64,000 bases of DNA from Paralichthys olivaceus (taxonomy: Eukaryota > Chordata > Actinopteri > Pleuronectiformes > Paralichthyidae): assembly GCF_024713975.1 (NCBI RefSeq), contig NC_091102.1, forward strand, positions 9,987,001 to 10,051,000. Reading direction: 5' to 3'. Position numbers and translations under genes: made by a program. Positions 48,301-60,660 of this stretch are shown here, piece by piece. The notes under the pieces were generated by a model, which worked only from the letters and a program-made list of their open reading frames with translations, did no database searches and was not told the origin of the DNA. Numbering within the stretch: the first letter of the stretch is position 1; each line of letters starts with the position of its first letter.

Positions 48301-48861
48301 TTGGTCGCTAGATGGTGCTGTTGCTCCATGTGTCTCCCCGGTGCAACTGAGCAGAAGGTGGAGGTGCTGCACCTCCTTCATTGTCTGAGCGGAGGCACCG
48401 GGAGTGGATCCGCCGCTCGCCTCACTCTAATCCCGTCTCTCTGCACGGCTCACACGCTCAGTCGTCCGCCATGGCGACCGCAGAAAGCCTCCTCCTCCTC
48501 CTCCTCTCCTGCACCATCTGAAAAACTCCTCCGGGATCCTCTATTCCTCCTCTTCTCTTCTCTGGACGTGGATGTGACTTCCTCTCGCAGCCTGGACACA
48601 CAAACGCGTGGATATTAAAAGAAAAAAAAACACCGCATTTCCAGAGAAGCGTGTTGAAGAATCTCGCAGCCAAGTCCTCCCCTGTCTTCCCCCGGCTCGT
48701 GTGCTCCTGAAGGGGAAGTGATTCAACTTGTTTGAGGAGATTAGGGATAAGTCCCGGGAGTATCTTTGCCCTGTTGTTCCTTGTGATCCTGTGGATTTCG
48801 AAGGACTGGAAACAACTATCACCCTGTGTGTGTGTGTGTGTGGACACATCTACATTGTGCA
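48301..48861 (+). promoter_or_regulatory. farp1: Likely farp1 promoter and non-coding first exon
   Basis: A GC-rich, CT-rich stretch stands out from the AT-rich flanks and ends in overlapping donors gtaagt at 48862 and 48866. It has no in-frame link to the coding exon at 52061, so it would be 5' UTR. An ATG in a strong context (gccATGG) at 48471 opens a 16-codon frame that stops at 48519-48521. The exon assignment is inferred from position, composition and donor only. Confidence 0.45.
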
Positions 48862-51800
48862 GTAAGTAAGTGTCCTGTGTGTCCTTGCATTGCACATGAT
48901 TGATCTCACTCAGGCTGCGTGGATGTGAGCAGACGCTGCGGTGGTTGTGAAAAAGCTTTAACGTCGTCGGGGAACGTGCATTTAAATCATATGTATGTGA
49001 CAGTGTGGTTTCCAGAGGCTGCTCAGGTGAGTGCATGCATCAGTGCGTTAATGTCACGTCTCCTGTACAGGCTGATCATGTCCTGCAGGATTACAGCAGC
49101 CTGCTCTATTAACCCACATTACATGAGTGCTGAGAACACCTTGGTGCCAAGACTGCGTGAGGTGAGGATTCACCCATTCCCCCCCCTGCATGTTCTCCAG
49201 AGGCTGAACCCTGGCGGCTGTCATTCCTCTTCCCTCCCATGCACACATGTCACGCTGCCAATAATACACTGGGAACCTGTATTGATTCATACACAGCCAG
49301 CCACACCCAGGTGTCAGTGTCTGTGTGCTGCAGATTGAATTGAGCTTGAGTTTTTGGAGGTTTTCCTGCAGGTAGAGAGACAGCTGCCTGTATCAGCCCC
49401 CCTCCCACCAGCCTCTGGCCCTTCAGCTGTCACTAAAGGCTTCCAGCTGCTGCAGCACTGGGCCTACATTGAGGGGGCCCCGTGCACACAGAGGAGCCAC
49501 TGTTACCAGCCTGTGAGCCAGCAGTCACAGCCCCTTGTTGCACTCTTGTGGGGAATTTCAAGCAAACAAGTTCAAAAGCAGGGCAGGTTTACTTGGAGCA
49601 ACACTCAGGGGTCTGTCAATGTCCTTCTGGTATTGCAGCCACACTGGGAAGGGGGTGTGTTGTATGTCACACCCTGGGAACAAGGTGCCAGCTGTACTAC
49701 CGGTGCCTTATTTATGTGTTTGTTTGGACCAGAGCTACCTATTGAGAGGTGCACGCAGACCTGGGCTCATGACTAGTTGATTCATGATCCCCTGGTGCAG
49801 GGGAGGAGACATGTGGGCTGAAATAATCACTGTCTACTCTTTCACTGGCCTCTGTTTCACTGCTGCTTTGTTTGAAGAGTGTCCAGTTACGTGGTGTGCA
49901 GGTCATATAAGGCATGAGTTTACAGACTGCACAAGAGACACTTGCCAATAATCAAGGGCCAGGGAGTGATGACTGTAGGGATCAAATGTCGCCAACGACT
50001 GGGCCCTGAATTGAAAAATCGTCCTCTTTTCCATTCACGCCCGCGGTGACAGCATCGAGGTCTGGTTTCCATCAACCCAAGGGAGTGTGAGTGTGCACTT
50101 CAGCTGGAAAACTCCAACATCTCGCACCCACTGCTGATGACAGTGCTCAGGCAGGTGCAAATAGTGAAATATGCTCCCTAAGCTCAGTGGCTTTGTGGTC
50201 AGGGTTGAACAACATCTAAAGTTACGAATGAGATCACAAAACTGAAAGTAAAACGCTGCCATTTGTGTAATTAAAACTCATATTCCACATTTCATGATAA
50301 GTTAAATTACAGATTGCTCTTAAGTTAGAAAAATGAGGAATAAGATTAAAAAGATAGCCCTAGGTTGTAGTGCTGAAATGTCTCTTGAAGAATGAATGAA
50401 AACGATCTTTAGTTGCAACCCCACTTATCACAACCGCTCCAGGTGCAGTGTTTTCCAGGAACTTTTCAGGGTGCCTCTCCTATGAGCGTCAAACAAACCG
50501 TCATCACACAAACTGTCCTCGGCCTATTTTCTCCTTGCACTTTGCCAGATTGCATTATCCACTCCTTTTCCAAATGCCTTATTCAGCTCTCAGCTTAAAC
50601 TTGGCAGCAGTCACTCACCTCTGCGGTGCCTGAACAACTGCCCACTGGCTCCACTACCCCGATGAACCACTTGGTGAGGTCTCAGGATGACATCAGCCTG
50701 CTGGAATGTGCAATGAAAAGAGAATTAAGCAGGACAGCACGGCCTGGAGGGATCGGGTTGTGGATACATGGGGGGGGGGAGTAGAGAGTGTCCTGCTCAT
50801 GTGTCAACCCACAAAGAATGAGTCCTTGACTTTGTCCAAACAGTCCTTCACCTGAGACAATAACAGACGCTGTGGGACTGTGCAGATTGGTCCACCTTGG
50901 CCTGTAATGGAATATTAGATGGGACCATCCATAGCTGGATGTGATTGGGCAGTGGTTCCCTATATTTATTTATCAGATGTATCCCTACAGTTGTGTCAGA
51001 TTAACGTTTATTTATTAATTTCAAGCATTATCCATTACTTTGAGCTACTTTCCATTATCCATCACTCAAAGCAAACGATTTAAGTAGTTTCCGTTCCATC
51101 AGTTTTAGTTGTAGCTAGCTAAATTTACCCAATAGCTATCCATTATCTTTAGTGAATTATTTAAATTGTGGGCTACTTTAAGATAGCCTTTTAAACCATG
51201 TACCCATTATCTTTGGGATTTCAGTTTTTTAGCCATTATGCTACATTATCTAGTTTAATGTTAAACTGTCAAAATGTTTATTCAATTTCTCCCTTATTTT
51301 GATAAGCTACTGTGCTTTAGTTAACGCTGAGTATCGATATCTCTCAGCTTTCCATTTCAACCATTATCCATTACGTCTAGCTAACTGTATAGACCTCTGT
51401 CAGTCTGAATGTGTGATGTTTTATTGCCAAATCAATATGTGGATACAAGTAAGAATAAATATACAGTAGTTGGGCTCAAGACACAGATACATCTACACAC
51501 AGTAGTTTGTATTCTCTGTTAATGCATTTTACACTTTGCTCTTGAATTAGTCAAATTTACCACTCAGTCAGTTTGACTTGATCCTCTTGAGACCTGTTAA
51601 AACTAAATATGTCTGTGGCACTGTGCGTCTTTGGCCCTAATGCTTTGCTTTTACGACTTCCCAAATCAATTGTGATCATATTGACTATTTGATTTTACAC
51701 TCTGGCCTTGTGACTCGTTTGTCAAATCAAATTATGCCTCCCCGTTTTCTGCTTTGAAACCAAGAACACGCTTGGATCTTTACAGTAATTGGTTCTCCCA

Positions 51801-52060
51801 CAGGCAGGAATTATCAGCTATTAGTGGGGAACGTGCAAATACTGCGTTTGCAATTACTCTGTTGGCGTGACACAGAGGGTTGTGCAGTCTGTCCTCTGGG
51901 CCATGATGGATTCATTGTATTTCAACTTCTGCACCTTCGATGCTCTATAAGAAGACGTTTCTTACTACTGGGATCATTTTTACTGCATTTTCTTGTGTTC
52001 TTGTGCAGGTGATTGAGTGTGTGAACACATTTTTGTATCTCTGACTTTATTTTGTCTCAG
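48862..52060 (+). other. farp1: farp1 intron 1 (putative)
   Basis: No exon or family-like frame recognised. It contains a loosely repeated CCATTATC motif region around 51000-51400 and a G run near 50771. It ends in the acceptor 'ttattttgtctcag'. Confidence 0.45.
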
Positions 52061-52271
52061 CATCTCTGCAGGCTGAGCAGTGCAGTGTACCATGGTGGAG
52101 CCTGACCCAGAACAAATGGCGTCTGGAGCAGGGCAGCGTCTCGGAGCCCCAGAGACTCTTGGCATCAGTACGTTGGACCCCGGGCACAGACCTCCGGCCA
52201 TGCCCCCCGGACGACATGTTACCATCAGGGTCCGTATGTTGGATGACACAGAGGAGCTCTTTGACATCTCG
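52061..52271 (+). CDS. farp1: farp1 first coding exon (residues 1-60, coding from 52092)
   Basis: The ATG at 52092 is in good context (accATGG) and follows 31 nt of leader after the acceptor AG at 52059-52060. The 60 codons start MVEPDPEQMASGAG. They include QRLGAPETLGISTL and HVTIRVRMLDDTEELFDI before the donor gtgagtt at 52272. RLGAPE..GIST followed by a proline-rich stretch and V.I...MLDDT..F is how vertebrate FARP1 begins, leading into the FERM domain. FARP1 is a FERM, DH and PH domain Rho/Rac exchange factor that promotes dendrite growth and synapse formation. The remaining exons lie beyond the window, so the gene is partial here. Linkage to mbnl2 and rap2a supports FARP1 over FARP2. Confidence 0.9.
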
Positions 52272-54812
52272 GTGAGTTGTTATTGCTATCATCTCAGTGG
52301 GAATACTAATGCCAGAAGGGGACTTTTAATTATTGCACAATAGCCAAGAAGCTTTTCCCATTTTCGTCATAGGAGCAGCAGCAGTCGGGTAACAGGTTGG
52401 CATGGCAACTGCATGATGGTGAATACATGGATGAGACTAGAATTTATCTCATAGTATCAAGGTTCTTCCAGTTTATTGTGGTTGTATATTCTGATAATTG
52501 CTTTACAATATCAAACAATCTTAAACTTGTGCTTCTGCTATTGCAACGCACGTTTTCTCCCACTGTGTCCTCCTGACAACCTTTAAGATTTTCTTTGGAA
52601 ACCGTGGACAAGACACAACAATCCTTCAAATATTTTTGGAATAAGACGGTTTTCTTTTTGAATTCCATTCCTAATGTCAGAATTCAAAGGATTAACTTTC
52701 TCATTACAGACATCTAAATATAGACACTGGTGTAATCCATTTGCACAGATTATGTGACAAAGGATTACATAATCAGAGCTAAAAATAGATACTGATAGTT
52801 AATTACCTATTATTTTATTAGCTTCAAACCTCAAATCCAAATTTAGAAATGTCTCAAAGCCCTAGAAACTGAATATTGTTTCTAATTTCTGTGGAAATTC
52901 TAAAAAAGCAGAAAAAATACATGAAGTAGTAGAAGATGATAAGATAAGTCTGCACACTTCCCCCCTGGATTCCTCTGAACTTGGTGGAGCATGTGAAAAG
53001 ACAGTTATTTGTCTTCGAAAAAAAGAACTAGCCATCTTCTGTGACCACAATCTGTCCAGCCCACACATGAGCAGGATCAGTAGATTGAGGAACGTGGAGG
53101 TGGATTGGTGATGGAGGGAAACGGATACAGCAGCAGTCACAGGGGACTCATTTAATGTGTATGAATGGGGTTTGGCAGTAAAGCTCTGCAGCTTTACTGC
53201 CAGTTAGAGAGTGTGAAGTGCAGGGTAGAAGATGTGCCCTTCTGGCTGTTTCCCAAGGCACTAAGGGTAAATGTTGTTCAAAGCTAGCCGCAGAGCTCCC
53301 TGTGCATGACTGCTAATCTTTCTAGTGGTATCATGTGTTGTACTAAATACTTAAGGCTCGCTTGACTCTCACATTGAGATCCCATTTGATTGGCCTCATT
53401 TAGACTACACGTTTGTGTGTATGCTCTGGGTTAGGTGAGGCATTCAAGCCTCATTTGTTTTTGTTTAACAAGACAATTCTTGGGAATGTGCACACACTCA
53501 AGAGTTTGCAAGACAGTATGCGTATGTGCTGCCTCTGCCTTTGACTTTTCTAACATTAGAACAACTGTTTGCCAATTCTCGCCTTTAAAAAGTCATCATC
53601 ATCCAGCAGTGATGCCCACATCTGATACCAGGTAGAGCAGATGGAGAAGGGAATCAAGCTTGTGGTCAAATACAGTCGTCAAACTGAGTTTCGTAATCAT
53701 ACAGTAGCTTTTTATAGAGTTGTATGACGCTCTCACACTTATCTGGTTTGGTCCGGACCTTCTGACTGAATGGACCATGGTTAAGTTAACTAATTAACTA
53801 AAAGAGGTGGTCTCAGTCCAGAACAAACTGAACCATGGTTCCGTTTATTTTCAGAGTGAAAAAACTCTTTTTGAATAGATCAGCATAAAATGGAGTTGCC
53901 CAGGCTCACAGCTTGCCCCTTCGCCTCTGATGATGTGATATTGGAATGATAAGGTGCAAACTACTGTCGTGTACCCCAACTGAAGTGGGTGATGCTGGTT
54001 GTAATACCAAAATGATATTGAAGTTGCAACAAAATCAATAAGATAAAGTGAACTTGACGAATTGACAAAACACCTACATCAGCTGATGCTTGTCTACAAA
54101 CCAGTTAATACCAAGTACAGGTAGATGCAGCTCAGGTATGTGATGACAACAAGTCGTACATATGTCATACAAAAGTCTTCAGCATGCTTCCTAAACTGAG
54201 ACACCAAAACTAACCAGATCAGATATTAACAATGTAACAGAGACACTATGGATTGGACCTTGGTCTGGACTTTCAGGTTTGAAAACACCCTCAGAATCAG
54301 TCAACCAAACAGCAGCTCTGACACTGGGACAAACACAGTGGAACTTGGAGCTGCTTTTGAACAAATGTTGCACCAGAAATGTGACACATATGTGACCCTG
54401 GCTCTGATGCATCGCTGGGCTTTAACAGATGCCAGAATGGTTTGGTTCTTTAAAGATTATACTAGATAAAAGTTTTGGCGCTGCAACAGGCAAGATGCTG
54501 CTCAGGAGAGGGTAAAAATAAACCCTCCGGTAACAGAGAGCTTTATTCATGCTCAATTTAACACACATTTTATCCTCTATCTATCCCAAGTCAGCATTTG
54601 AGATATAAATCTCAGTGGGCTTGATATTGTTTTTGCCCAGAGGTATCCAAGGACACATTTTCCTGACTCATGAGCTCACATTCCAAGGTGGAAAATCTGT
54701 TATCGGAACAAAATCTCTGCAACACGTGAAACTTGGTCAAGTTTTTAGATTTAGCTCAGAGATACAGTTGATTCATTTCTTGTATTAAATTAAAGTACTC
54801 TTTGCTGGGTAC

Positions 54813-55163
54813 TTAAAGGGTCAATGTGTAGAATTTAGTGACATCTAGTGGTGAAGTGTCATGTTGCAGCTGAATACCCCTCACTTCACCCTCCCCTTCC
54901 AAACATGAAAAAGAACCTGTGGTAGCCTTCGGTTTAGTTTGTCCTGTCTGGACTACTGTAAAAAACATTGCAGGCTCCGTAGAGAGGACCCCTTAATGTA
55001 AATATAAAGTATTTAAATATAAAGAGTATTTTCTATGGTAAAGAAAACTACAATTCATATAATTTAGATGAAACAAACTCGTGAAAACATCATGAGGATT
55101 ATTCTACATTAAATTTCTGCTAATAGTTCCCTTTCACCTAAATCTTACACACTGGACCTTTAA
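54813..55163 (+). mobile_element. MITE with TTAA ends and about 25-bp inverted repeats
   Basis: The left end 'ttaaagggtcaatgtgtaga' pairs with the right end, whose reverse complement reads 'ttaaaggtccagtgtgtaag'. TTAA is present at both edges (54813-54816 and 55160-55163), as for elements that target TTAA. 351 bp, no coding capacity. A reversed partial copy lies in mbnl2 intron 1 (7938-8034, duplicated at 15757-15853). Common in fish genomes from memory; the superfamily is inferred. Confidence 0.85.
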
Positions 55164-58100
55164 AGCTTCTGATGACAAAGTAGATATATCACATTCCAAA
55201 TGTATCCTGTTGATGAAGACGCATCCCTTTTGAAGGTATAGTTACCCCTCAAGAATTTGACTTGGCAAGGGTGTATGGAAGGAGGTTTTTTTTTCTTAAC
55301 CCAGTATTATCCCCTAAAATCTCATCTTTTATTGGAGCACCTGAGAGAGAAGATACAAAAAACACACATCAACATAGCTCAGAACCTGCATCTGATCTCT
55401 TAATCTCTCCCCCTGCAGCGGTGGGGTGAGATAACTGCACGGTCTACAACACACAACTGTCAAGCAATTATCCAGTCTTTGTTTTTTGCAACCAGAACAT
55501 AGGGCATCGTTCAAGAAGTAGCGGTTAATCTCACATGTTTTTGTAGTTCAAGGGAGGAGGTAGGACTTTTCTTTTCAGTTTTCTCTTTGGGAAAACATAA
55601 AACGTTCCGTCCTCACCCTGTCACCGATACTGGAGGCTTCAGAGGGGTAAGTTTTCACCTCAGCGGGCAAAGTATCAGATGGTTGAGAAACAAAAAGGGG
55701 CCATCGAGCCATCTCGTGGGTCACATACCATGCTGTGGCCCACTTAGCACTCTGGTTGTGAACACACTTGTGTTGATGCTGATGATTTCTGGCTCCACAA
55801 ACCTGGATGACGCTGGGCTGGCAATGATTTTAGAAAGCTCACAAAAAAGCTCTCTGATTGCACCTATTTATTATTGATTTTTAAGGAATTTTTTTCAAGT
55901 TGACATCGGAGGCTTGCTTCTGCCTATTTTACTCGTGCAGAGTTCAGTAGAGCAGGAAATCCAGACTGCAGCCGCCCGTCTGTCTCGCAGTCCTCAGGCT
56001 AACACACACCAGCACTGTCTGTGCCGATGTTTTGATGCTTATGTTTGCTGATGGCTGGTGGACGCTCTGCAAAAGTTGCCAGTGAAGAGAGTGACTGTAG
56101 CATGGATTCAGGGGTTAGAAGAAGGGGGATGGGGTGATATGTGGAAGAGCAGAGAGAAGGAGGGAGGGACAGAGGGAGGGGAGTAATGCTCATTCCTGTG
56201 AATCTAGGAAACATGCTCCATTAGCCAAACCTTATTGGTAAAAGACCAACAAATATGACCTAATATGGAATGTCCGGCTTCTCATTCAGTCCTGACACGA
56301 GACAGACAGACTCTTAACATTAGGAATTCAGACACATACTGTGTTTCTCACTTTACACTTCTGCTCCGATTCGACCTCTCTCCCCATAATGAGGCTCTGA
56401 GGACTGCAGTCTGTCCTCCCCAGCCATCCCTTTATCCATTACAGTCACGGTTCAGCCCCAGTAAAAGACTACTGTGAAAAGGAATTCATTAATTACAAAC
56501 CCATATGCTTTCCATATGAGATTGTTACTCAGCACTGTCTCATTATACCACTCTGCATTAGTTTTACTGTCTTACCCACTAATACAATCACCAGCAAGTG
56601 AATATACATGCACAAATAAAATAAACTGAAATGATAGTCATGACATTATGCACATTCATGGTCCTTGAGGATGAACCCTAATGATTTTGATGACTCCCTT
56701 TTTCCCATGAAGTTCACTATTAGAAAATGTTCTAGCAGCTGCTGGATGCATGGCTAGAGAATTTGGTTCACTCACGATAAATCACAGTAAAAATGGTAAT
56801 ACACTGACTTCCCTTAATCAAAAATGTCACTTATACAGTGAAATATCTTGGAATATCTGTTGTATGGATACTGAGGACAGTGAATCAAAATGACATAAAC
56901 CTCAGCTGTGCATAGTGTTTAGTTTTAAGATGTTAAATATCAGCATTTAAGCATTGTCATTGTGAAGCTAACGTTTAGCTCAAAGCACCACTGTAACTAA
57001 GTCAAGCATGGCTAACGTGGCGCTGGACTCTTGGTAGGGCACCTTCACCCAGTGGTGTGTCGCACCAAGCTCAACTCAGGCCTCTGCTAGTTTCAAACCA
57101 AAGCTCTCATATTTTTCCATCTAGACATCATTACTAAATAGCAAATGCACTTGTGCCTATTTGAATCCCTTCTGCAGAGCTCCTAAAGTGAGTATTGTTG
57201 ATTCTTGGTATCTTGAGGCAGCAGAAAACGATTGACAAAAACCTGGACTGAAGTAGAAGACATCACTATTTTAATCGTTATTTTAATGGAGCTTTATCTT
57301 CATAGTAACGTGGGCCGAGGCAGGTACACAACACCCATACACACAAACAGGAACGTGCAGCAGTAATGATGAATGAAATTGGATAATTATTTGAACAGTC
57401 AAGGAAGTACACAAAGGTATTTAAACCAAACAGCCCTGTTTCCTCTACAGAGAGCCCTTCTGTTTTACTGCCTAGCAATTTGCCGAGGTGCAAACGCACT
57501 TGGATTTTAAATAGAATGGGAGATGGTTCTCTTATTGCATGTCATGCTTAAAACACACCAGTGGCTAATTGAGGCCTTGTCTACACTACTGCTGATATTT
57601 ATGGAATTATTATTTCCTCCCTGGTTTTCAAACCAAGTCAAGCTATTTTTGACATTCCCTTAATGCACTTCGCTCCATGTGCCTTAGATTGTAAAAATTG
57701 TCTTGTTTCTCTGTCAAGACTGTTCGTTATTAACACCAGAACAAAAAGGGAAATGTTCTTGCATTGTTTTGTGAACACAGCTCGCAGCTGGTGGGGAGCA
57801 TCGGTGCTGCATGTGGGGTTGATACACTCAGCATCAGCTGTTGATTAGTGAGTTCAGAACACAAATGAGTGGATACAGATAAACATGTTTTTGGTCATCC
57901 AATTTGTACTCAGTCAGTGTTGCTCTGTAATAATCCATAATTTTAACATATGTATAATACTCTGCAGATACAAGAAAACATGGACGCCTATAATCCTCAA
58001 ATCTTGAATACACATGCATATGCAATGCTCAGGTTGGAGGTCGACCCTCTGAGTCACAGTATTAGCTGCAGACTTCATTTGACCGGGTGTAATTCATCTC

Positions 58101-60414
58101 TTACTGAGAAGATGACCGTGCTGTCCATGATCTCAGTGCATCCTTCTCACGGTTGGAGCCACAGTTTATCACTCCCATTATCAACATTGGTCACAGCAGA
58201 GCAAATACAGACATGCACAGAGTGAGATATGACATGCAGCAGCTTGACTACATGTTTTTTGGCTTCGAATGCTTGTAACCAGTTAAATTGAAACAAATTG
58301 TGAGTACACAAAATGAGATCTGATGCACAAGGAAGATTCCCCATAGCCAACTGTATGGCAGGTTTTCACAGAGCCAGAGTTCACAGCTGGGACCACCCGG
58401 GCTAACAGGGGCCTGCTTTAGAGCAAAACTCTCACACCAGTCCAGAGGGCTTAACATCACCCCTCCGCTCGCTGCTCTTTTCCCTGTATTCTGCTGTCAG
58501 CCATTCATTGTAATGGCAAACAATTAGAGTGGCTCCAGTGTGCCTCGCTTTCAGCTGAATTGCAATGAGGTCCTGACTTAATGAGTAGAAACATGATGAA
58601 GGGCTTCTTTCAGCTCTGTCTTCAGCTGAGTGGTTCTTCAGCGACAGAGTGACCAGCAGTTCAGAGGGGAACTGGGCTGTTTCTGCTTTATCCCCTCCTG
58701 TGAATCAATGATCAGATACGCATGGAGGGTGGGTGGCACCAATCTGAACAACAATTATAGTTGGATGCAACAACTGACATTACTTTACAAAACAATAAAA
58801 CAACATGCACCCATGTGTTGATTGCAGAGGGGTTAGTTCAGGAACCTTGGTTATATTGCTGCTGAAATATTGCTTCATAAAATACACATCTTGCACTAAC
58901 TAAATAGAATACTGATTTTGGAATTTTGCATGTGTTATAGTGTTAGTTTGATATGAAAATATAGTAAATATAGTAAATACATTAGGTTGGTTATCAATGC
59001 ACACACCACGGATATTTTTCATCACCGCAGAAACATTGGTAAAAGGTTCAGTGACACTGATTTAAACAGACACAAAGGAGCGGCACAGCCAGAACCAGTA
59101 CGTCTGCTACAGATTTTAGCTGAAATAATGAGTTGATGAAGTGAAAAATGATTCAGCAACTCGTTTAAGTCACATTTCAAGTAAATATGCCAAAACCTTG
59201 TGTTGTGCCAGAATCTCAGTTGGAAGTGATGTTTTTCTCTCATTTGATAATAATCTGAATATCTTTCTTTTTTAGACTGCAGGCCAAACACAAATACAAG
59301 TTCATGGCCCCATGTCAAGTTTTTTAATTTGCTTTCTAACATTTTATTGACCGAATGATTAAGCAGATTTAATGCTAATGAAAATAACGATAAATTGTGG
59401 CCTTACTAAACCAAATTCTTGATTTATTTCACATCTAATTTATTTGTCATTGTAGCTTTTTGTTTGTTTTTTGCTTTTATTAGAAAGTATCAATAGGACA
59501 AATAATACATACATGAGCACAAACAATAAAACCATGCAGTTCTAGCTCACATGTACAAATGTGAAGAGACTTGTGGATTTATACTTCTGCTACATTGCGG
59601 CTGCACCGTGAGACAGGTTGACATAATTGAAATTCAACACGCATTACAGACCACCAAACATTCCCACTATGATGTTTCATGTGGACTGTAAGGGAAGGCA
59701 GAGCACAGAGAGACGACAGTCGTTTGGTCTCGAAGCACTGAGCTAAATCCTGTTAGAGTCGGAGCTGTGGTGGGGACACACTCTGCTTCCCCAGCCTCAC
59801 GGCATCTTAGGTCAGAGAACTGACAGGGGTGGTGCCTAAATTATTTGGGCACGGAGGATAATTTGGCACCAGCATTGCTTGATGAGCTGTCATTGGCCAA
59901 AAAATGAATACAAATGGGATTTGATTGGCTGTTATAGCATTCGGGAGAATGGGGCATGAGCTGCTCAGCCCAGAGCAACGAATCCGACTCTCTCCCACAT
60001 TTTACACCATGTCAGTGAGTTTTCTAAATCCATTACTGTCACTATCCTTTCACTAATATGAGTCATGCATGGGTGACAGTAAGATCTATTTAGATTAACA
60101 GTGCTGTGGCTACAGCGCTCCTCTAAGGTTGTTTTTAGCCTTCGTGTGCTTCTGTTGTGGAGAATGGATTTTTAAGCAGCTACAGTATGTGTGGAGAAAG
60201 ATGCAAGATGGTGACCATGGCAATGTTCCCTCTGCTAAAGATTTAGCTTGTCTTGAAAGACAATGTTAAATGAAAGGATTGTTAGAGACCAAACTAAAAT
60301 GACACTCAGTACAGTGCATGTACCTCAGCTACATTTAAATTCACTAGATCTCAATTTTTATTCAGTCCCCTAAAAAGGCTTGAATTTTTTTTTTTCATCA
60401 AGATTCATGAATTC

Positions 60415-60660
60415 TCTGAGAAATCAATAAAAACGTCGGAATACACTTTTTCTCATAATGTTAAAGAAAGAGACACCCGTCCCTGATCCGGAACGGCACC
60501 AGAATCTGATGGCTTCTTTCTTGACCCATACCAAATCCCTTCACCAAGTTTTCTTACACTCATTAGTTACGTTAATTCATTTTGTGGATTTTGCGTAATC
60601 CTGCTAAAATAACAAACAAACAGAAGGAAGCATAACTTCCATAGAGGAGGTAATAAATAA
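60415..60660 (+). repeat. Fish interspersed repeat, copy C
   Basis: Shares 'cctgatccggaacggcacc', 'ggcttctttcttgacccat', 'tgcgtaatcctgctaaaat', 'aacaaacaaacag' and a 'gaggaggtaataa'-like end with copies A (19680) and B (45585). This is the most complete 3' end of the three. Confidence 0.75.

Noticed and set aside
48458..49036. 192-codon minus-strand open frame
   Set aside because: It overlaps the putative farp1 first exon and a GT repeat. Its composition follows the CT-rich strand, and no conserved motif was seen.
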